A stretch of DNA of 64,000 nt from Marinospirillum sp035271045 (GTDB lineage: Bacteria; Pseudomonadota; Gammaproteobacteria; Pseudomonadales; Halomonadaceae), in the NCBI RefSeq assembly GCF_035271045.1, contig NZ_DATESC010000015.1, positions 124,001-188,000 on the forward strand, given 5' to 3'. The position numbers were made by a program, and so were the translations under genes. Of the stretch, positions 34,139-43,418 are shown in pieces. The notes below the pieces were generated by a model that made no database searches, was not told the origin of the DNA, and saw nothing but the letters and a program-made list of their open reading frames with translations. The first letter of the stretch is position 1. The number at the start of each line of letters is the position of its first letter.

Positions 34139-34293
34139 AAAATGCTCCTAATATTTTTTCTTAGTTAGACTAAGTGCTACAAAGTGACGAGCGATAAACA
34201 GCTTGAGTAAGTCATTAAACCTTTAGACTGTTACAATAAGTAGAACATTAACAAGCAAATGTATTTTAGCAAGCTTTCTATAAGGAGTTAACT

Positions 34294-34818
34294 TTGCGAG
34301 TCATTCGTAAATATGCCAACCGACGCCTCTATGATACCTCAGAAAGTCGTTATGTGACGTTAGAAGACATTCGAAAACTTATCATTGATGGCGAAAACTT
34401 TTATGTTGAGGATTCAAAAAGTGGTGAAGATCTAACCCGTAATATTCTTTTACAAATCATTACTGAGCAAGAAAATCAAGGTGATGATAAGTCGGGCAGC
34501 CCAATGTTTAGCAATCAAGTTTTGCAACAATTAATTCGTTTTTATGGTGACTCGATGCAAGGTTCTATGAGTGGTTATTTAGAGCAAAGTATCAGTACTT
34601 TTATGGAGCAACAAAAACTATTACGTGAACAAATGCAACAGGTAATTAAAGCAAATCCTATGCAAGCGGCAAATCCTATGGAGGTAGTAAGAAAGGTTGC
34701 TGAACAAAACTTATTATTATGGAAAAGTTTAGCTAGAGGTAGTTTTGCACGTTCAGCTTTAGATAAAGACATTAACCTTGTCGATGACGACTCTGATAAT
34801 AAAAATCAAGACCAATAA
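34294..34818 (+). CDS. phaR: Polyhydroxyalkanoate synthesis repressor PhaR
   Basis: This 174-residue protein begins RVIRKYANRRLYDTSESRYVTLEDI, the conserved DNA-binding domain of PHB/PHA accumulation regulators. A PHB-accumulation helix region and a Gln-rich C-terminus follow. The start is TTG, with AAGGAG six nt upstream. PhaR proteins repress phasin genes and bind PHA granules. A phasin gene is the next gene and converges on it, which supports the assignment. Confidence 0.95.
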   Translation: MRVIRKYANRRLYDTSESRYVTLEDIRKLIIDGENFYVEDSKSGEDLTRNILLQIITEQENQGDDKSGSPMFSNQVLQQLIRFYGDSMQGSMSGYLEQSISTFMEQQKLLREQMQQVIKANPMQAANPMEVVRKVAEQNLLLWKSLARGSFARSALDKDINLVDDDSDNKNQDQ

Positions 34819-34839
34819 AAAACCCGACCAAGGTCGGGT
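34812..34839 (-). terminator. Intrinsic terminator of the phasin gene
   Basis: An 8-bp perfect stem ACCCGACC/GGTCGGGT with a 2-nt loop is followed leftward by TTTTTTATT. The U tract overlaps the last codons of phaR, so phaR and phaP transcripts end in a shared region. Confidence 0.8.
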
Positions 34840-34911
34840 AAAAATAACAGCACGCTTAATCAGGCAGAGGGAGTTTGCTGAAGTACGGCTGCTAAACTTT
34901 TTTAAAAAAAC

Positions 34912-35286
34912 TTAGGCTTTAACTTTAGCCTGAGTTTTTAAAGCATCAACTTCAGAAGTAGCGCTTTCGCGTGCTTCAGTAATGATGTCCATATTAGTTT
35001 TGAACAAACGGCTAACACGGCTTTGCATATCTTGAGCAAAATTTAACTGAGCTTCTTTCATTTTAGCTGCATCAGTGACTTTAGTGCCGCTTTCTAGCTG
35101 CTTAGATACAACTTCTACACATTCAGTGTAAAAACGTGCCTGTTCGCTACCTAGCTTTTCTAACGTTTTAGCTTGAATAAGCATTAGGTTAGTGATTGGC
35201 TGAAACTTCATACCATTCATACCGTTCATACCTTCTTGGTAAGGCTTCATCATCGCTTGCATATCTGTCATCATTTTCTCGAACAT
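34912..35286 (-). CDS. phaP: Phasin family protein (PHA granule coat)
   Basis: This 124-residue amphipathic, helical protein lacks a signal peptide. Features fit the phasin_2 family: a Met-rich start (MFEKMMTDMQAMMKPYQEGM), LEKLGSEQARFYTECVEVVSKQ and SRLFKTNMDIITEARES. AAGGAG lies 8 nt before the ATG. It coats polyhydroxyalkanoate granules and, by analogy, is repressed by the adjacent PhaR. No PHA synthase is in the window. Confidence 0.88.
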   Translation of the reverse strand: MFEKMMTDMQAMMKPYQEGMNGMNGMKFQPITNLMLIQAKTLEKLGSEQARFYTECVEVVSKQLESGTKVTDAAKMKEAQLNFAQDMQSRVSRLFKTNMDIITEARESATSEVDALKTQAKVKA

Positions 35287-35631
35287 GGTGTGCTCCTTTA
35301 ATTTTAATTTAAAATATTTTTTAATTAGGCAGCTGCAGTCATTTAACGATGTTGCGGTGCAGCAAGTTCACTTAATATACTGCACTGCACAATAAGCGTC
35401 AAATACCAAATACAAAAAAGATAAAAAATATGTTTTAGTACCCTTTTTTAGACTAAACACTGGTTTAATCGCCTGAAGAAACATTTTCATGCTGTTATTA
35501 GCCAATAAACACAAGGGTAAGTAGGTAATAGAGCCGCAATAGAATGCCTCGCCAAAAAATCTGTATAATGCAAAAAAATTATTCTCAGCTAAACTTTTCA
35601 GCTAAATATTAAATAATAGGAAATAAAATCC
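35287..35631. promoter_or_regulatory. 345-nt intergenic region between divergent phaP and purD
   Basis: There is no supported gene here. The sequence is AT-rich, with the phaP ribosome-binding site at the left end. A perfect -10 box TATAAT lies at 35564-35569, 63 nt before the purD ATG, but it lacks a good -35 box. Space is sufficient for a PhaR-controlled phaP promoter, which I cannot place. Confidence 0.5.
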
Positions 35632-36924
35632 ATGAAATTATTAGTGGTCGGCAGTGGTGGACGTGAGCACGCGCTTGCTTGGAAAGCAGCACAATCAGCA
35701 GACGTATCTGAAGTGCTAGTTGCACCAGGCAATGCCGGTACTGCGCTAGAACCAAAAATTAGAAATGTAGCATTAGATGTTTTAGATTTTGCAGGATTAG
35801 CGGCCTTAGCTAAAGCAGAAAAAGTAGTGTTAACGCTGATTGGTCCTGAAGTCCCTTTAGTAGAAGGCATTGTGGACTATTTTGAAAACGAAGGTTTAGC
35901 CGTATTTGGTCCTTCTAAAGGCGCAGCGCAGCTGGAAGGTTCTAAAGCTTTTACTAAAGACTTTTTAGCGCGTCATAATATTCCTACGGCTTTTTATGGC
36001 GTATTTACCGAGCAAGATAAAGCCCTAGCTTATGTACGTGAAAAAGGCGCACCAATTGTGGTTAAAGCCGACGGATTAGCCGCTGGCAAAGGCGTTATTG
36101 TTGCAATGACATTAGAAGAAGCCGAAGCCGCCATTGTGGATATGCTATCCGGCAATACTTTTGGTGAAGCCGGTTCACGCGTGGTTATCGAAGAGTTTTT
36201 AGAAGGCGAAGAAGCCAGTTTTATTGTGATGGTTGATGGTAAAAATGTATTACCTATGGCAACCAGCCAAGATCACAAACGGGTTGGCGATGGTGATACT
36301 GGCCCAAATACAGGCGGTATGGGTGCTTATTCACCTGCACCGGTTGTTACTGATGCTGTTTATCAACGCGTGATGGATGAAGTCATTCATCCAACAGTCA
36401 AGGGTATGGCAGCAGAAGGTAATACCTATGTCGGCTTTTTATATGCTGGGCTAATGATTGATGCCAGTGGCACACCTAAAGTTATTGAATACAACTGCCG
36501 TTTTGGTGATCCTGAAACTCAACCCATTCTACTGCGCTTAAAATCTGATTTAGTTAAACTTTGCCAAGCTGCATTAGACAAAAAACTCGATCAAATAACC
36601 GCTGAATGGGATGAGCGTCCAGCAATTGGCGTGGTCATGGCAGCTGGTGGTTATCCCAATGATTACGCTAAAGGTTGTGTTATTGCTGGCTTACCACAAG
36701 AAGAGCAAGCAGCAATCAAGGTATTTCATGCAGGTACCAGTATGCAAGGCGATCAAGTGGTCACTAACGGTGGACGGGTACTTTGCGTAACAGCAATGGG
36801 TAAAACTGTGGCCGAAGCACAAGTGCAGGCTTATCAGCAATTAGACAAAATTAGCTGGGAAGGGTGCTTTAGTCGCCGCGATATTGGCTACCGTGCTATT
36901 GCTCGTGAACAAGGCAATAGCTAA
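35632..36924 (+). CDS. purD: Phosphoribosylamine-glycine ligase (GAR synthetase)
   Basis: This 430-residue ATP-grasp enzyme makes glycinamide ribonucleotide, the second step of purine synthesis. It has KLLVVGSGGREHALAWK at the N-terminus, KADGLAAGKGVIVA in the ATP-grasp lid, and the signature RFGDPETQPILLRL with metal-binding Glu. It is a single gene here, not next to purH, and ends in an intrinsic terminator. Confidence 0.98.
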   Translation: MKLLVVGSGGREHALAWKAAQSADVSEVLVAPGNAGTALEPKIRNVALDVLDFAGLAALAKAEKVVLTLIGPEVPLVEGIVDYFENEGLAVFGPSKGAAQLEGSKAFTKDFLARHNIPTAFYGVFTEQDKALAYVREKGAPIVVKADGLAAGKGVIVAMTLEEAEAAIVDMLSGNTFGEAGSRVVIEEFLEGEEASFIVMVDGKNVLPMATSQDHKRVGDGDTGPNTGGMGAYSPAPVVTDAVYQRVMDEVIHPTVKGMAAEGNTYVGFLYAGLMIDASGTPKVIEYNCRFGDPETQPILLRLKSDLVKLCQAALDKKLDQITAEWDERPAIGVVMAAGGYPNDYAKGCVIAGLPQEEQAAIKVFHAGTSMQGDQVVTNGGRVLCVTAMGKTVAEAQVQAYQQLDKISWEGCFSRRDIGYRAIAREQGNS

Positions 36925-36960
36925 GCTATTTTTACACTGCGTATTTTTTTTATAATTAAA

Positions 36961-36986
36961 GCCCAGTTTACTAACTGGGCTTTTTT
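36961..36986 (+). terminator. Intrinsic terminator after purD
   Basis: An 8-bp perfect stem GCCCAGTT/AACTGGGC with a 4-nt loop is followed by TTTTTT. It is 37 nt after the purD stop and just ahead of the thioesterase gene. Confidence 0.9.
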
Positions 36987-37003
36987 CCTAAGGAACTCAT
37001 TTT

Positions 37004-37444
37004 ATGTCCAGAAATAATTTAGCCTTTCCAGCACCGACCATTTACAGCCATCCTCTGCGTTTACGTATTGATGATATTAATTACGGGCAGCACCTAGGCC
37101 ATGACACGCTGGTTTCATTACTCCATGATGCACGTTGTGGCTGGTTAGCAACGCACGGCTTAACCGAGTTAACAGTGGATGGCAAATCTTTAGGTTGGGT
37201 GGTGGCTGATTTAACGGTAAATTACCGTGCTGAAGCTTTTTATGCTGACGAGCTTTTAATAGAGCTTTCTATAGGTGCTATCGGTACTAAAAATGCGGAA
37301 ATTTTTCATCGTGTAGTACGTAGTGACGGTGTTGAAATAGCTATGGCTAAAGTAACCGTGGTATTTTTTAATTACGTAACACGTAAAGCAGCTGCCGTAC
37401 CAGAAAACTTTATCGACTTAATAAAACCAATAAAAAGGACTTAA
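37004..37444 (+). CDS. 4HBT-type acyl-CoA thioesterase
   Basis: This 146-residue hotdog-fold protein has RIDDINYGQHLGHDTLVSLLHDAR (the 4HBT entry with D-x-N-Y-G-x-H) and GWVVADLTVNYRAEAFYADEL. The substrate is unknown. TAATATG links it to prkB (one base between stop and start), so the two form a transcription unit behind the purD terminator. Confidence 0.88.
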   Translation: MSRNNLAFPAPTIYSHPLRLRIDDINYGQHLGHDTLVSLLHDARCGWLATHGLTELTVDGKSLGWVVADLTVNYRAEAFYADELLIELSIGAIGTKNAEIFHRVVRSDGVEIAMAKVTVVFFNYVTRKAAAVPENFIDLIKPIKRT

Positions 37445-37445
37445 T

Positions 37446-38318
37446 ATGGCGCGGGAATACCCCATTATTGCAGTAACTGGTTCGTCAGGCGCAGGCACAA
37501 CCACCATTAAAGACGCTTTCGCACGTATGTTTGCTAGGCAAGAGGTTAATGCCGCTTTTGTGCATGGTGATAGCTTTCATCGCTATACGCGTAATCAGTT
37601 AGAAAAGTTATTAGCAGCCCACCCAGACCAACGCCAATCTTTATCTCACTTTGCACTTCAAGCCAATTTGCTAGACCGCCTAGAACAGCTATTTCAAGAC
37701 TATTCCACCACAGGAACAGGCAGTTACCGACAATATATCCATGCTGAAGACAAAGAACAGGTAGAAGCAGGCTTTCAGATAGGTACTTTTACACCTTGGG
37801 AAGCGCTACCCGAAGGAACGGACTTGCTACTATATGAAGGTTTACACGGCGGCTTGGTGACAGAAGATTTTAATATCGCTCAGTACGTTGATTTACTGAT
37901 TGGCGTAGCACCTTCGATAAATTTAGAGTGGATTCAAAAAATTGACAGAGACACTAAACTTCGTGGTTATTCGCAAGAAGCAGTCATTGACACAATACAT
38001 TCCAGAATGGAAGATTATTTACGTTATATTTTGCCACAGTTTTCACGAACGCATATTAACTTTCAGCGTGTGCCTGTGGTTGATACATCCAATCCTTTCG
38101 AGTCTAGCAGCGTTCCAACAGCGGATGAAAGCTTTTTCGTCATACACTTTCGCGGCCCACAGAAAATCGACTTCCCTTATTTACTAGCAATGATTAAAGA
38201 CAGCTTTATGTCACGTCCGCATACACTGGTAGTACCCGGTGCAAAAATGCCTTTAGCGCTGGAATTAATTATGCTGCCACGCATTCAAGATATTCTTGAA
38301 GGACGACGATTTAAATAA
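37446..38318 (+). CDS. prkB: Phosphoribulokinase-family protein PrkB
   Basis: This 290-residue P-loop kinase starts IIAVTGSSGAGTTTIKDAF (Walker A), then HGDSFHRYTRNQ, YEGLHGGLVTEDFN (Walker B region) and FQRVPVVDTSNPF. It closely follows E. coli PrkB along its length. PrkB is similar to class I phosphoribulokinase but occurs in organisms that do not fix CO2, and no RubisCO gene is visible here. The actual substrate is uncertain. Confidence 0.9.
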   Translation: MAREYPIIAVTGSSGAGTTTIKDAFARMFARQEVNAAFVHGDSFHRYTRNQLEKLLAAHPDQRQSLSHFALQANLLDRLEQLFQDYSTTGTGSYRQYIHAEDKEQVEAGFQIGTFTPWEALPEGTDLLLYEGLHGGLVTEDFNIAQYVDLLIGVAPSINLEWIQKIDRDTKLRGYSQEAVIDTIHSRMEDYLRYILPQFSRTHINFQRVPVVDTSNPFESSSVPTADESFFVIHFRGPQKIDFPYLLAMIKDSFMSRPHTLVVPGAKMPLALELIMLPRIQDILEGRRFK

Positions 38319-38413
38319 AAAAAATAACAGCAAGGATGCCGTTAATTAAATTGCAATGAGGGTGCTATTACTGGAAGGGGTTATTGATTTTGATTTTCTT
38401 GCAGGTATTTAGT

Positions 38414-38490
38414 TGGCGCGCTCTGGAGGATTCGAACCTCCGACCGCCTGGTTCGTAGCCAGGTACTCTATCCAGCTGAGCTAAGAGCGC
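38414..38490 (-). tRNA. tRNA-Arg (ACG), copy 2
   Basis: This 77-nt cloverleaf has acceptor GCGCTCT/AGAGCGC, discriminator G and encoded CCA. The anticodon ACG is read from CGT at 38454-38456. It is identical to the copy at 38531-38607. Confidence 0.96.
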
Positions 38491-38530
38491 GTGTCGCTAG
38501 TGTATTACTTTTACATGATGCTTTTAGATT

Positions 38531-38607
38531 TGGCGCGCTCTGGAGGATTCGAACCTCCGACCGCCTGGTTCGTAGCCAGGTACTCTATCCAGCTGAGCTA
38601 AGAGCGC
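38531..38607 (-). tRNA. tRNA-Arg (ACG), copy 1
   Basis: The sequence is the same as the tRNA at 38414-38490, with a 40-nt spacer. The csrA-tRNA-Ser-tRNA-Arg order is conserved in gammaproteobacteria. Confidence 0.96.
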
Positions 38608-38618
38608 GTATCTAATAA

Positions 38619-38708
38619 TGGTGGAGAGAGAGGGATTCGAACCCTCGATGAGATTTCTCCCATACACCCTTAGCAGGGGCGCGCCTTCAGCCACTCGGCC
38701 ACCTCTCC
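38619..38708 (-). tRNA. tRNA-Ser (GCT)
   Basis: This 90-nt class II tRNA has a long variable arm, acceptor GGAGAGG/TCTCTCC with a G7-U66 wobble, and encoded CCA. The anticodon GCT is read from AGC at 38672-38674. The base before CCA is A, where gammaproteobacterial tRNA-Ser usually has G73. Confidence 0.94.
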
Positions 38709-38819
38709 AACACGACGCGTATAATAACACCTATTATTTTTTTGTCTAGCCCTTAAATGAAAAAAAGTGCTTTATTTTACTATTATTTAGAAATTAGGCC
38801 GTGTTTAGCGCAAAGAAAA

Positions 38820-38858
38820 GCCGTAACTTAGGCCAGCAAATAGCTGGTAAGTTACGGC
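38820..38858 (-). terminator. Long terminator hairpin downstream of csrA
   Basis: An 11-bp outer stem GCCGTAACTTA/TAAGTTACGGC encloses a second 5-bp stem CCAGC/GCTGG. Leftward it is followed by TTTTCTTT. It ends the csrA transcript 30 nt after the stop and separates it from the tRNA operon. Confidence 0.8.
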
Positions 38859-38888
38859 TTAACTGATTCAGCGATCAAAAAATAGGAT

Positions 38889-39092
38889 TTAGAAATTACC
38901 TAGATTGCCTTGATTAGCACCCTCTTCTTTTTCACGCTGAATACGCTGATAAATTTCTTCGCGGTGTACTGCAATTTCTTTAGGTGCATTAACACCAATC
39001 CGAACTTGATTACCTTTAACACCTAGCACAGTGACTGTAACTTCATCACCAACCATCAAAGTTTCACCAACACGGCGAGTAAGAATTAACAT
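38889..39092 (-). CDS. csrA: Carbon storage regulator CsrA (RsmA)
   Basis: This 67-residue global RNA-binding regulator begins MLILTRRVGETLMVGDEVTV, whose first strand supplies the RNA-binding Arg residues. GVNAPKEIAVHREEIYQRIQ follows with the C-terminal RNA-contacting Arg. It blocks or stabilises mRNAs by binding GGA motifs near start codons. BarA (7958-10831) is the sensor of the system that normally antagonises it. It sits between lysC and tRNA-Ser as in Pseudomonas and relatives. Confidence 0.98.
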   Translation of the reverse strand: MLILTRRVGETLMVGDEVTVTVLGVKGNQVRIGVNAPKEIAVHREEIYQRIQREKEEGANQGNLGNF

Positions 39093-39368
39093 AGTGGAAT
39101 CTCCATATCAGATAGTCCAGATAAATACATCTCAACAGGCGTAGGAATAAACAAAAAAAGTGCTATTCCAGTAAGTCCTAATAAACACTAATCATCTCCG
39201 ATGATTTTTTGCTTGTTTATTAAAACGTTACGATTATCCGTCAATAAAATATAAATGTTAAATGATTTTTTGCTATTTGTTAAATGGATTTTATTTATGG
39301 GTGATTTGTAAAGACAGAAACCATCCTTGGTTTACTGTTTTATACCGCTAAGAAGTACTTAAAAAAGC

Positions 39369-40607
39369 TTACTCTGGTTTATCAAGACCAAAAGCAGTAT
39401 GCAGTGTTCTAACGGCTAATTCAGTGAACTTCTCATCAATCACCACTGAAATTTTAATTTCAGAAGTTGATACCATGCGAATATTGATACTGTTTTCAGC
39501 TAAAGTTTTAAACATTTTACTGGCAACACCGGCGTGTGAACGCATACCCACACCAACCAATGACACTTTCGCCATAGTGGTGTCACCAAGAATTTTACCC
39601 GCGCCCATTTCAGCCACACAGGCTTCTACTAGGCTGTAAGCTTTTTTGTAATCGCCACGCCCAACAGTAAAAGAGAAGTCGGTTGATTTGCCGTCTGGCG
39701 ACACGTTTTGCACAATCATATCGACTTCAATATTCGCATCACTAATTGGTCCCAAAATTTTTGCAGCAACACCAGGGATATCAGGCGCACCCAAAATCGT
39801 TATTTTTGCTTCGTTAGTATGGTGGGCAATGCCAGAAATGAGTGGATCTTCCATCGCGTTGTGCTCCTCGCTGTCTGCAACAATTAATGTACCTAGGCCT
39901 TCACTGCCTTCAAAACTTGAAAGCACACGTAAAGGAACTTGATATTTGCCTGCAAATTCGACTGAACGAATTTGTAATATTTTAGAACCAAGACTGGCTA
40001 GCTCTAACATTTCTTCAACCGTTATCTTATCCAGGCGACGTGCTTTTGAACAAATGCGTGGATCAGCGGTATAAACACCATCAACGTCAGTATAAATTTG
40101 GCACTCATCGGCTTTAAGCGCTGCAGCCAATGCGACTGCTGTCGTATCTGAACCGCCACGACCCAACGTAGTAATGTTGCCTTGTTCATCCACGCCTTGA
40201 AAACCTGCAACCACAACGATACGACCTAATTTAAGGTCGCCACGAATGGCTTCAGTATCAATCTTTTTAATCCGAGCCTTGTTATAAGCTTTATCGGTAA
40301 GAATTTTTACCTGTGCACCGGTATAAGAAGTGGCAGGAATGCCTTGCTGTTCAATCGCCATCGCTAACAGGGCAATAGTGACCTGTTCGCCCGTTGAAAT
40401 CAGCATATCTAATTCGCGTGGTGAAGGGTCTTCATTAATGTTTTTCGCCAAATCTAACAAGCGGTTAGTTTCACCACTCATGGCAGAAAGCACAACAACG
40501 ACATCATGCCCATCCTGATGGAAACGACTCACACGCTCCGCTACTTTTTTAATACGCTCAACGCTACCAACAGAGGTACCGCCAAACTTTTGTACATAAA
40601 GTGCCAT
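39369..40607 (-). CDS. lysC: Aspartate kinase
   Basis: This 412-residue enzyme phosphorylates aspartate, the first step to lysine, threonine, methionine and diaminopimelate. The catalytic domain has YVQKFGGTSVGSVERIK and GRGGSDTTAVALAAAL. Tandem ACT domains at the C-terminus carry the allosteric sites (AKITILGAPDIPGVAAKI; ISVVIDEKFTELAVRTLH). It is the class II, lysine/threonine-sensitive type by length and lies 44 nt after alaS. No lysine riboswitch fits in that gap. Confidence 0.96.
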   Translation of the reverse strand: MALYVQKFGGTSVGSVERIKKVAERVSRFHQDGHDVVVVLSAMSGETNRLLDLAKNINEDPSPRELDMLISTGEQVTIALLAMAIEQQGIPATSYTGAQVKILTDKAYNKARIKKIDTEAIRGDLKLGRIVVVAGFQGVDEQGNITTLGRGGSDTTAVALAAALKADECQIYTDVDGVYTADPRICSKARRLDKITVEEMLELASLGSKILQIRSVEFAGKYQVPLRVLSSFEGSEGLGTLIVADSEEHNAMEDPLISGIAHHTNEAKITILGAPDIPGVAAKILGPISDANIEVDMIVQNVSPDGKSTDFSFTVGRGDYKKAYSLVEACVAEMGAGKILGDTTMAKVSLVGVGMRSHAGVASKMFKTLAENSINIRMVSTSEIKISVVIDEKFTELAVRTLHTAFGLDKPE

Positions 40608-40651
40608 AGGTATCCTTTTAGGTTATGTAAGGAAATGAATCCTGCCTCGCC

Positions 40652-43306
40652 CTACCCCAGTTGCGCTGTAACCCAAGCTTTAACTGAAGCCAGCGCTGTA
40701 GGTAGGTTGGATGGGTTAGTGCCGCCAGCTTGTGCCATATCTGGTCGTCCACCACCCTTGCCACCCACTTGCAGGGCAACATGATTAACTAACTTTCCAG
40801 CATGGAGCTGATCTTTAGCAGCGCCAGAAACACCGGCAATCAAACTCACTTTATCGCCTTCAACAGCCGCCAAAACAACCGCAGCAGGGGCTAATTTTTG
40901 CTTCATTTGATCCATCAATTCGCGCAGCGTTTGTACATCAGCACCATCAATTACAGTTGCAAGTACTTTAACGCCTGCGACTTCTTCAACTTGGCTAGCT
41001 AAATCAGCACCACCGCCTGAAGCCAATTTTTTCTTTAACTGCTGTAAATCTTTTTCAAGCTGACGCGTGCGTTCTTGGTTGTTTTCTAAACGCTCCAGTA
41101 ACTGATCTGGCTTTACTTTTAACTGACTAGCTGCTTTTAATAATTGCTGCTCACGGGCTTGTAAAAAGCTAAGTGCTGCTGTGCCAGTTAAACCTTCGAT
41201 ACGGCGCACACCCGCAGCAACACCCGATTCAGAAGTAATGTGAAACAACCCAATATCGCCAGTACGAAGAACGTGTAAACCACCACATAATTCAATTGAA
41301 AAGCTTTGTTCGCCTTGCTGATTGGCTGTTTTAACGGGTGTACCCATGCTTAACACACGCACTTCATCGGTATATTTCTCACCAAATAAGGCCATCGCGC
41401 CGCGCTGTTTAGCAGTTTCTAAATCCAGCAACTCTGTAGTTGCAGCAGTATTGGCTAGAATTTGCTCATTAACAAGGCGTGACACTTCCTGCAATTGCTC
41501 AGCAGTCACCGCTTCGTTGTGGCTAAAATCAAAACGCAAACGTTCAGCATCAACTAACGAGCCTTTTTGCTGCACACTTTCACCTAACACTTGGCGCAAA
41601 GCCGCGTGCATTAAATGCGTGGCAGAGTGATTGCGACGCGTGCGTTCACGAATAGCTGTTTCAACTTGGGCCGTTAGTTTATCGCCAACGTTTAAACAGC
41701 CTTCAGCCAACACGCCGTGATGAGCAAATGCTTCACCGGCTTTAGTCGTGTCTTGCACATCAAAGCGCTGCGCTGCGCCAAGTAACTGACCACAATCACC
41801 GACTTGACCGCCCGATTCAGCATAAAAAGGTGTGGTGTCTAAAATCACTAAACCCTGCTGACCTTCCGTTAAACAATCAACCGGCTTACCTTCACAATAA
41901 AGTGCAATCACTTCAGCTGCACCACTAGCCGCTGTATAACCCGTAAATTCTGTAGCGCGATCAATATTAATAATGCTGTTGTAATCTAAGCCAAAATTGC
42001 TGGCAGAACGCGCCCTTTCACGCTGCGCCTGCATTTGTTGGTCAAAACCCGTTTCATCAATGGTTAGGTTTCTTTCACGCGCAATATCAGCCGTTAAATC
42101 TAACGGAAAGCCAAAGGTATCATAAAGTTTAAACGCCACATCACCCGAAATTACCGTGCCTTTTAGTTCAGCTAAATCTTGTTCAAGAATTTTCATGCCT
42201 TGGTCAAGGGTTTTAGCAAACTGTTCTTCTTCTAACTTTAACGCTTTTTCAATCGATGCTTGCTGGGCTTTTAATTCTGGAAAAGCAATGCCCATTTCTG
42301 CAACTAAAGCGCCAACAATTTTATAAAAGAAACTACCTTCAGCACCCAGCTTGTGACCATGACGGCAAGCACGGCGAATAATACGGCGCAGCACATAACC
42401 ACGCCCTTCGTTGGAAGGTAAAACACCATCAGCAATTAAAAAGCTGCACGAGCGAATATGATCGGCTACCACACGTAATGAAGGCTGGTCAGAATTTTCA
42501 CAACCAATCGCTGCTGCTGCTGCGCTTAATAAGTTTTGGAAAAGGTCAATTTCATAGTTAGCATGAACGCTTTGCATAACCGCAGAAACACGTTCTAAAC
42601 CCATGCCAGTATCAACCGAAGGTGCAGGTAGTGGGTGCATTTGACCATCAGCAGTACGGTTAAACTGCATAAATACCACGTTCCAGATTTCTATAAAACG
42701 GTCACCATCTTCTTCGAGAGAACCAGGAAGGCCACCCCAAATGTGTTCGCCGTGGTCATAAAAAATTTCCGTACAAGGCCCACAAGGTCCAGTATCGCCC
42801 ATCGCCCAAAAGTTATCTGAAGCATAACGAATACTGCCTTTATCGCCAATACGAATAATGCGTTCAGCCGGAACACCCACAGATTTATTCCAAATATCAA
42901 AAGCTTCATCATCGGTGTGATACACCGTAATCCATAGCTTTTCAGCGGGCAATTTAAGTACGCCGGTTAAAAACTCCCAAGCATAGCTAATGGCATCTTG
43001 TTTGAAATAATCGCCAAAACTAAAATTACCCAGCATTTCAAAAAAAGTATGGTGACGCGCTGTGTAGCCAACGTTTTCTAAATCGTTATGTTTACCGCCC
43101 GCCCGCACACATTTTTGAGACGAGGTGGCGCGAGTATAGCCACGGTGCTCGTGACCAAGAAAACAATCTTTAAACTGATTCATACCTGCGTTGGTAAACA
43201 GCAGCGTAGGATCATCCTGTGGAACTAGGGAACTGGAAGGAACAACAGTGTGGCCTTTGGACTGAAAATACTTCAGGAAAGCCGCGCGAATGTCAGCACT
43301 TTTCAT
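40652..43306 (-). CDS. alaS: Alanyl-tRNA synthetase
   Basis: This 884-residue class II synthetase has motif FTNAGMNQFKDCFLG and VRAGGKHNDLENVGYTARHHTFFEMLGNFSFGDYFK-type N-terminal landmarks. Its editing domain has HSATHLMHAALRQVL and CGGLHVLRTGDIG (zinc ligands), and a C-Ala domain ends VGGKGGGRPDMAQAGG. All editing residues look intact. The order recX-alaS-lysC-csrA is syntenic across many gammaproteobacteria. Confidence 0.98.
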   Translation of the reverse strand: MKSADIRAAFLKYFQSKGHTVVPSSSLVPQDDPTLLFTNAGMNQFKDCFLGHEHRGYTRATSSQKCVRAGGKHNDLENVGYTARHHTFFEMLGNFSFGDYFKQDAISYAWEFLTGVLKLPAEKLWITVYHTDDEAFDIWNKSVGVPAERIIRIGDKGSIRYASDNFWAMGDTGPCGPCTEIFYDHGEHIWGGLPGSLEEDGDRFIEIWNVVFMQFNRTADGQMHPLPAPSVDTGMGLERVSAVMQSVHANYEIDLFQNLLSAAAAAIGCENSDQPSLRVVADHIRSCSFLIADGVLPSNEGRGYVLRRIIRRACRHGHKLGAEGSFFYKIVGALVAEMGIAFPELKAQQASIEKALKLEEEQFAKTLDQGMKILEQDLAELKGTVISGDVAFKLYDTFGFPLDLTADIARERNLTIDETGFDQQMQAQRERARSASNFGLDYNSIINIDRATEFTGYTAASGAAEVIALYCEGKPVDCLTEGQQGLVILDTTPFYAESGGQVGDCGQLLGAAQRFDVQDTTKAGEAFAHHGVLAEGCLNVGDKLTAQVETAIRERTRRNHSATHLMHAALRQVLGESVQQKGSLVDAERLRFDFSHNEAVTAEQLQEVSRLVNEQILANTAATTELLDLETAKQRGAMALFGEKYTDEVRVLSMGTPVKTANQQGEQSFSIELCGGLHVLRTGDIGLFHITSESGVAAGVRRIEGLTGTAALSFLQAREQQLLKAASQLKVKPDQLLERLENNQERTRQLEKDLQQLKKKLASGGGADLASQVEEVAGVKVLATVIDGADVQTLRELMDQMKQKLAPAAVVLAAVEGDKVSLIAGVSGAAKDQLHAGKLVNHVALQVGGKGGGRPDMAQAGGTNPSNLPTALASVKAWVTAQLG

Positions 43307-43418
43307 CAGTTAGCGTCTCTGTATACGAATTAATTTGCCGGGTTGGGCTGGTCAACTATTATACGGAGTTCGTGGCAAAATGATAATCTTGCGCTTTTTT
43401 ATCGCTAACTTAAAAAAT

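Noticed and set aside
38524..38730. Minus-strand open frame of 68 codons
   Set aside because: It runs through tRNA-Arg and tRNA-Ser; its translation is a by-product of the tRNA sequences.
39190..39210. Hairpin AATCATC-TCC-GATGATT followed by T run on the plus strand
   Set aside because: It faces the wrong way for lysC and csrA, and no rightward gene ends here. The stem is short and AT-rich, so I do not call a terminator.
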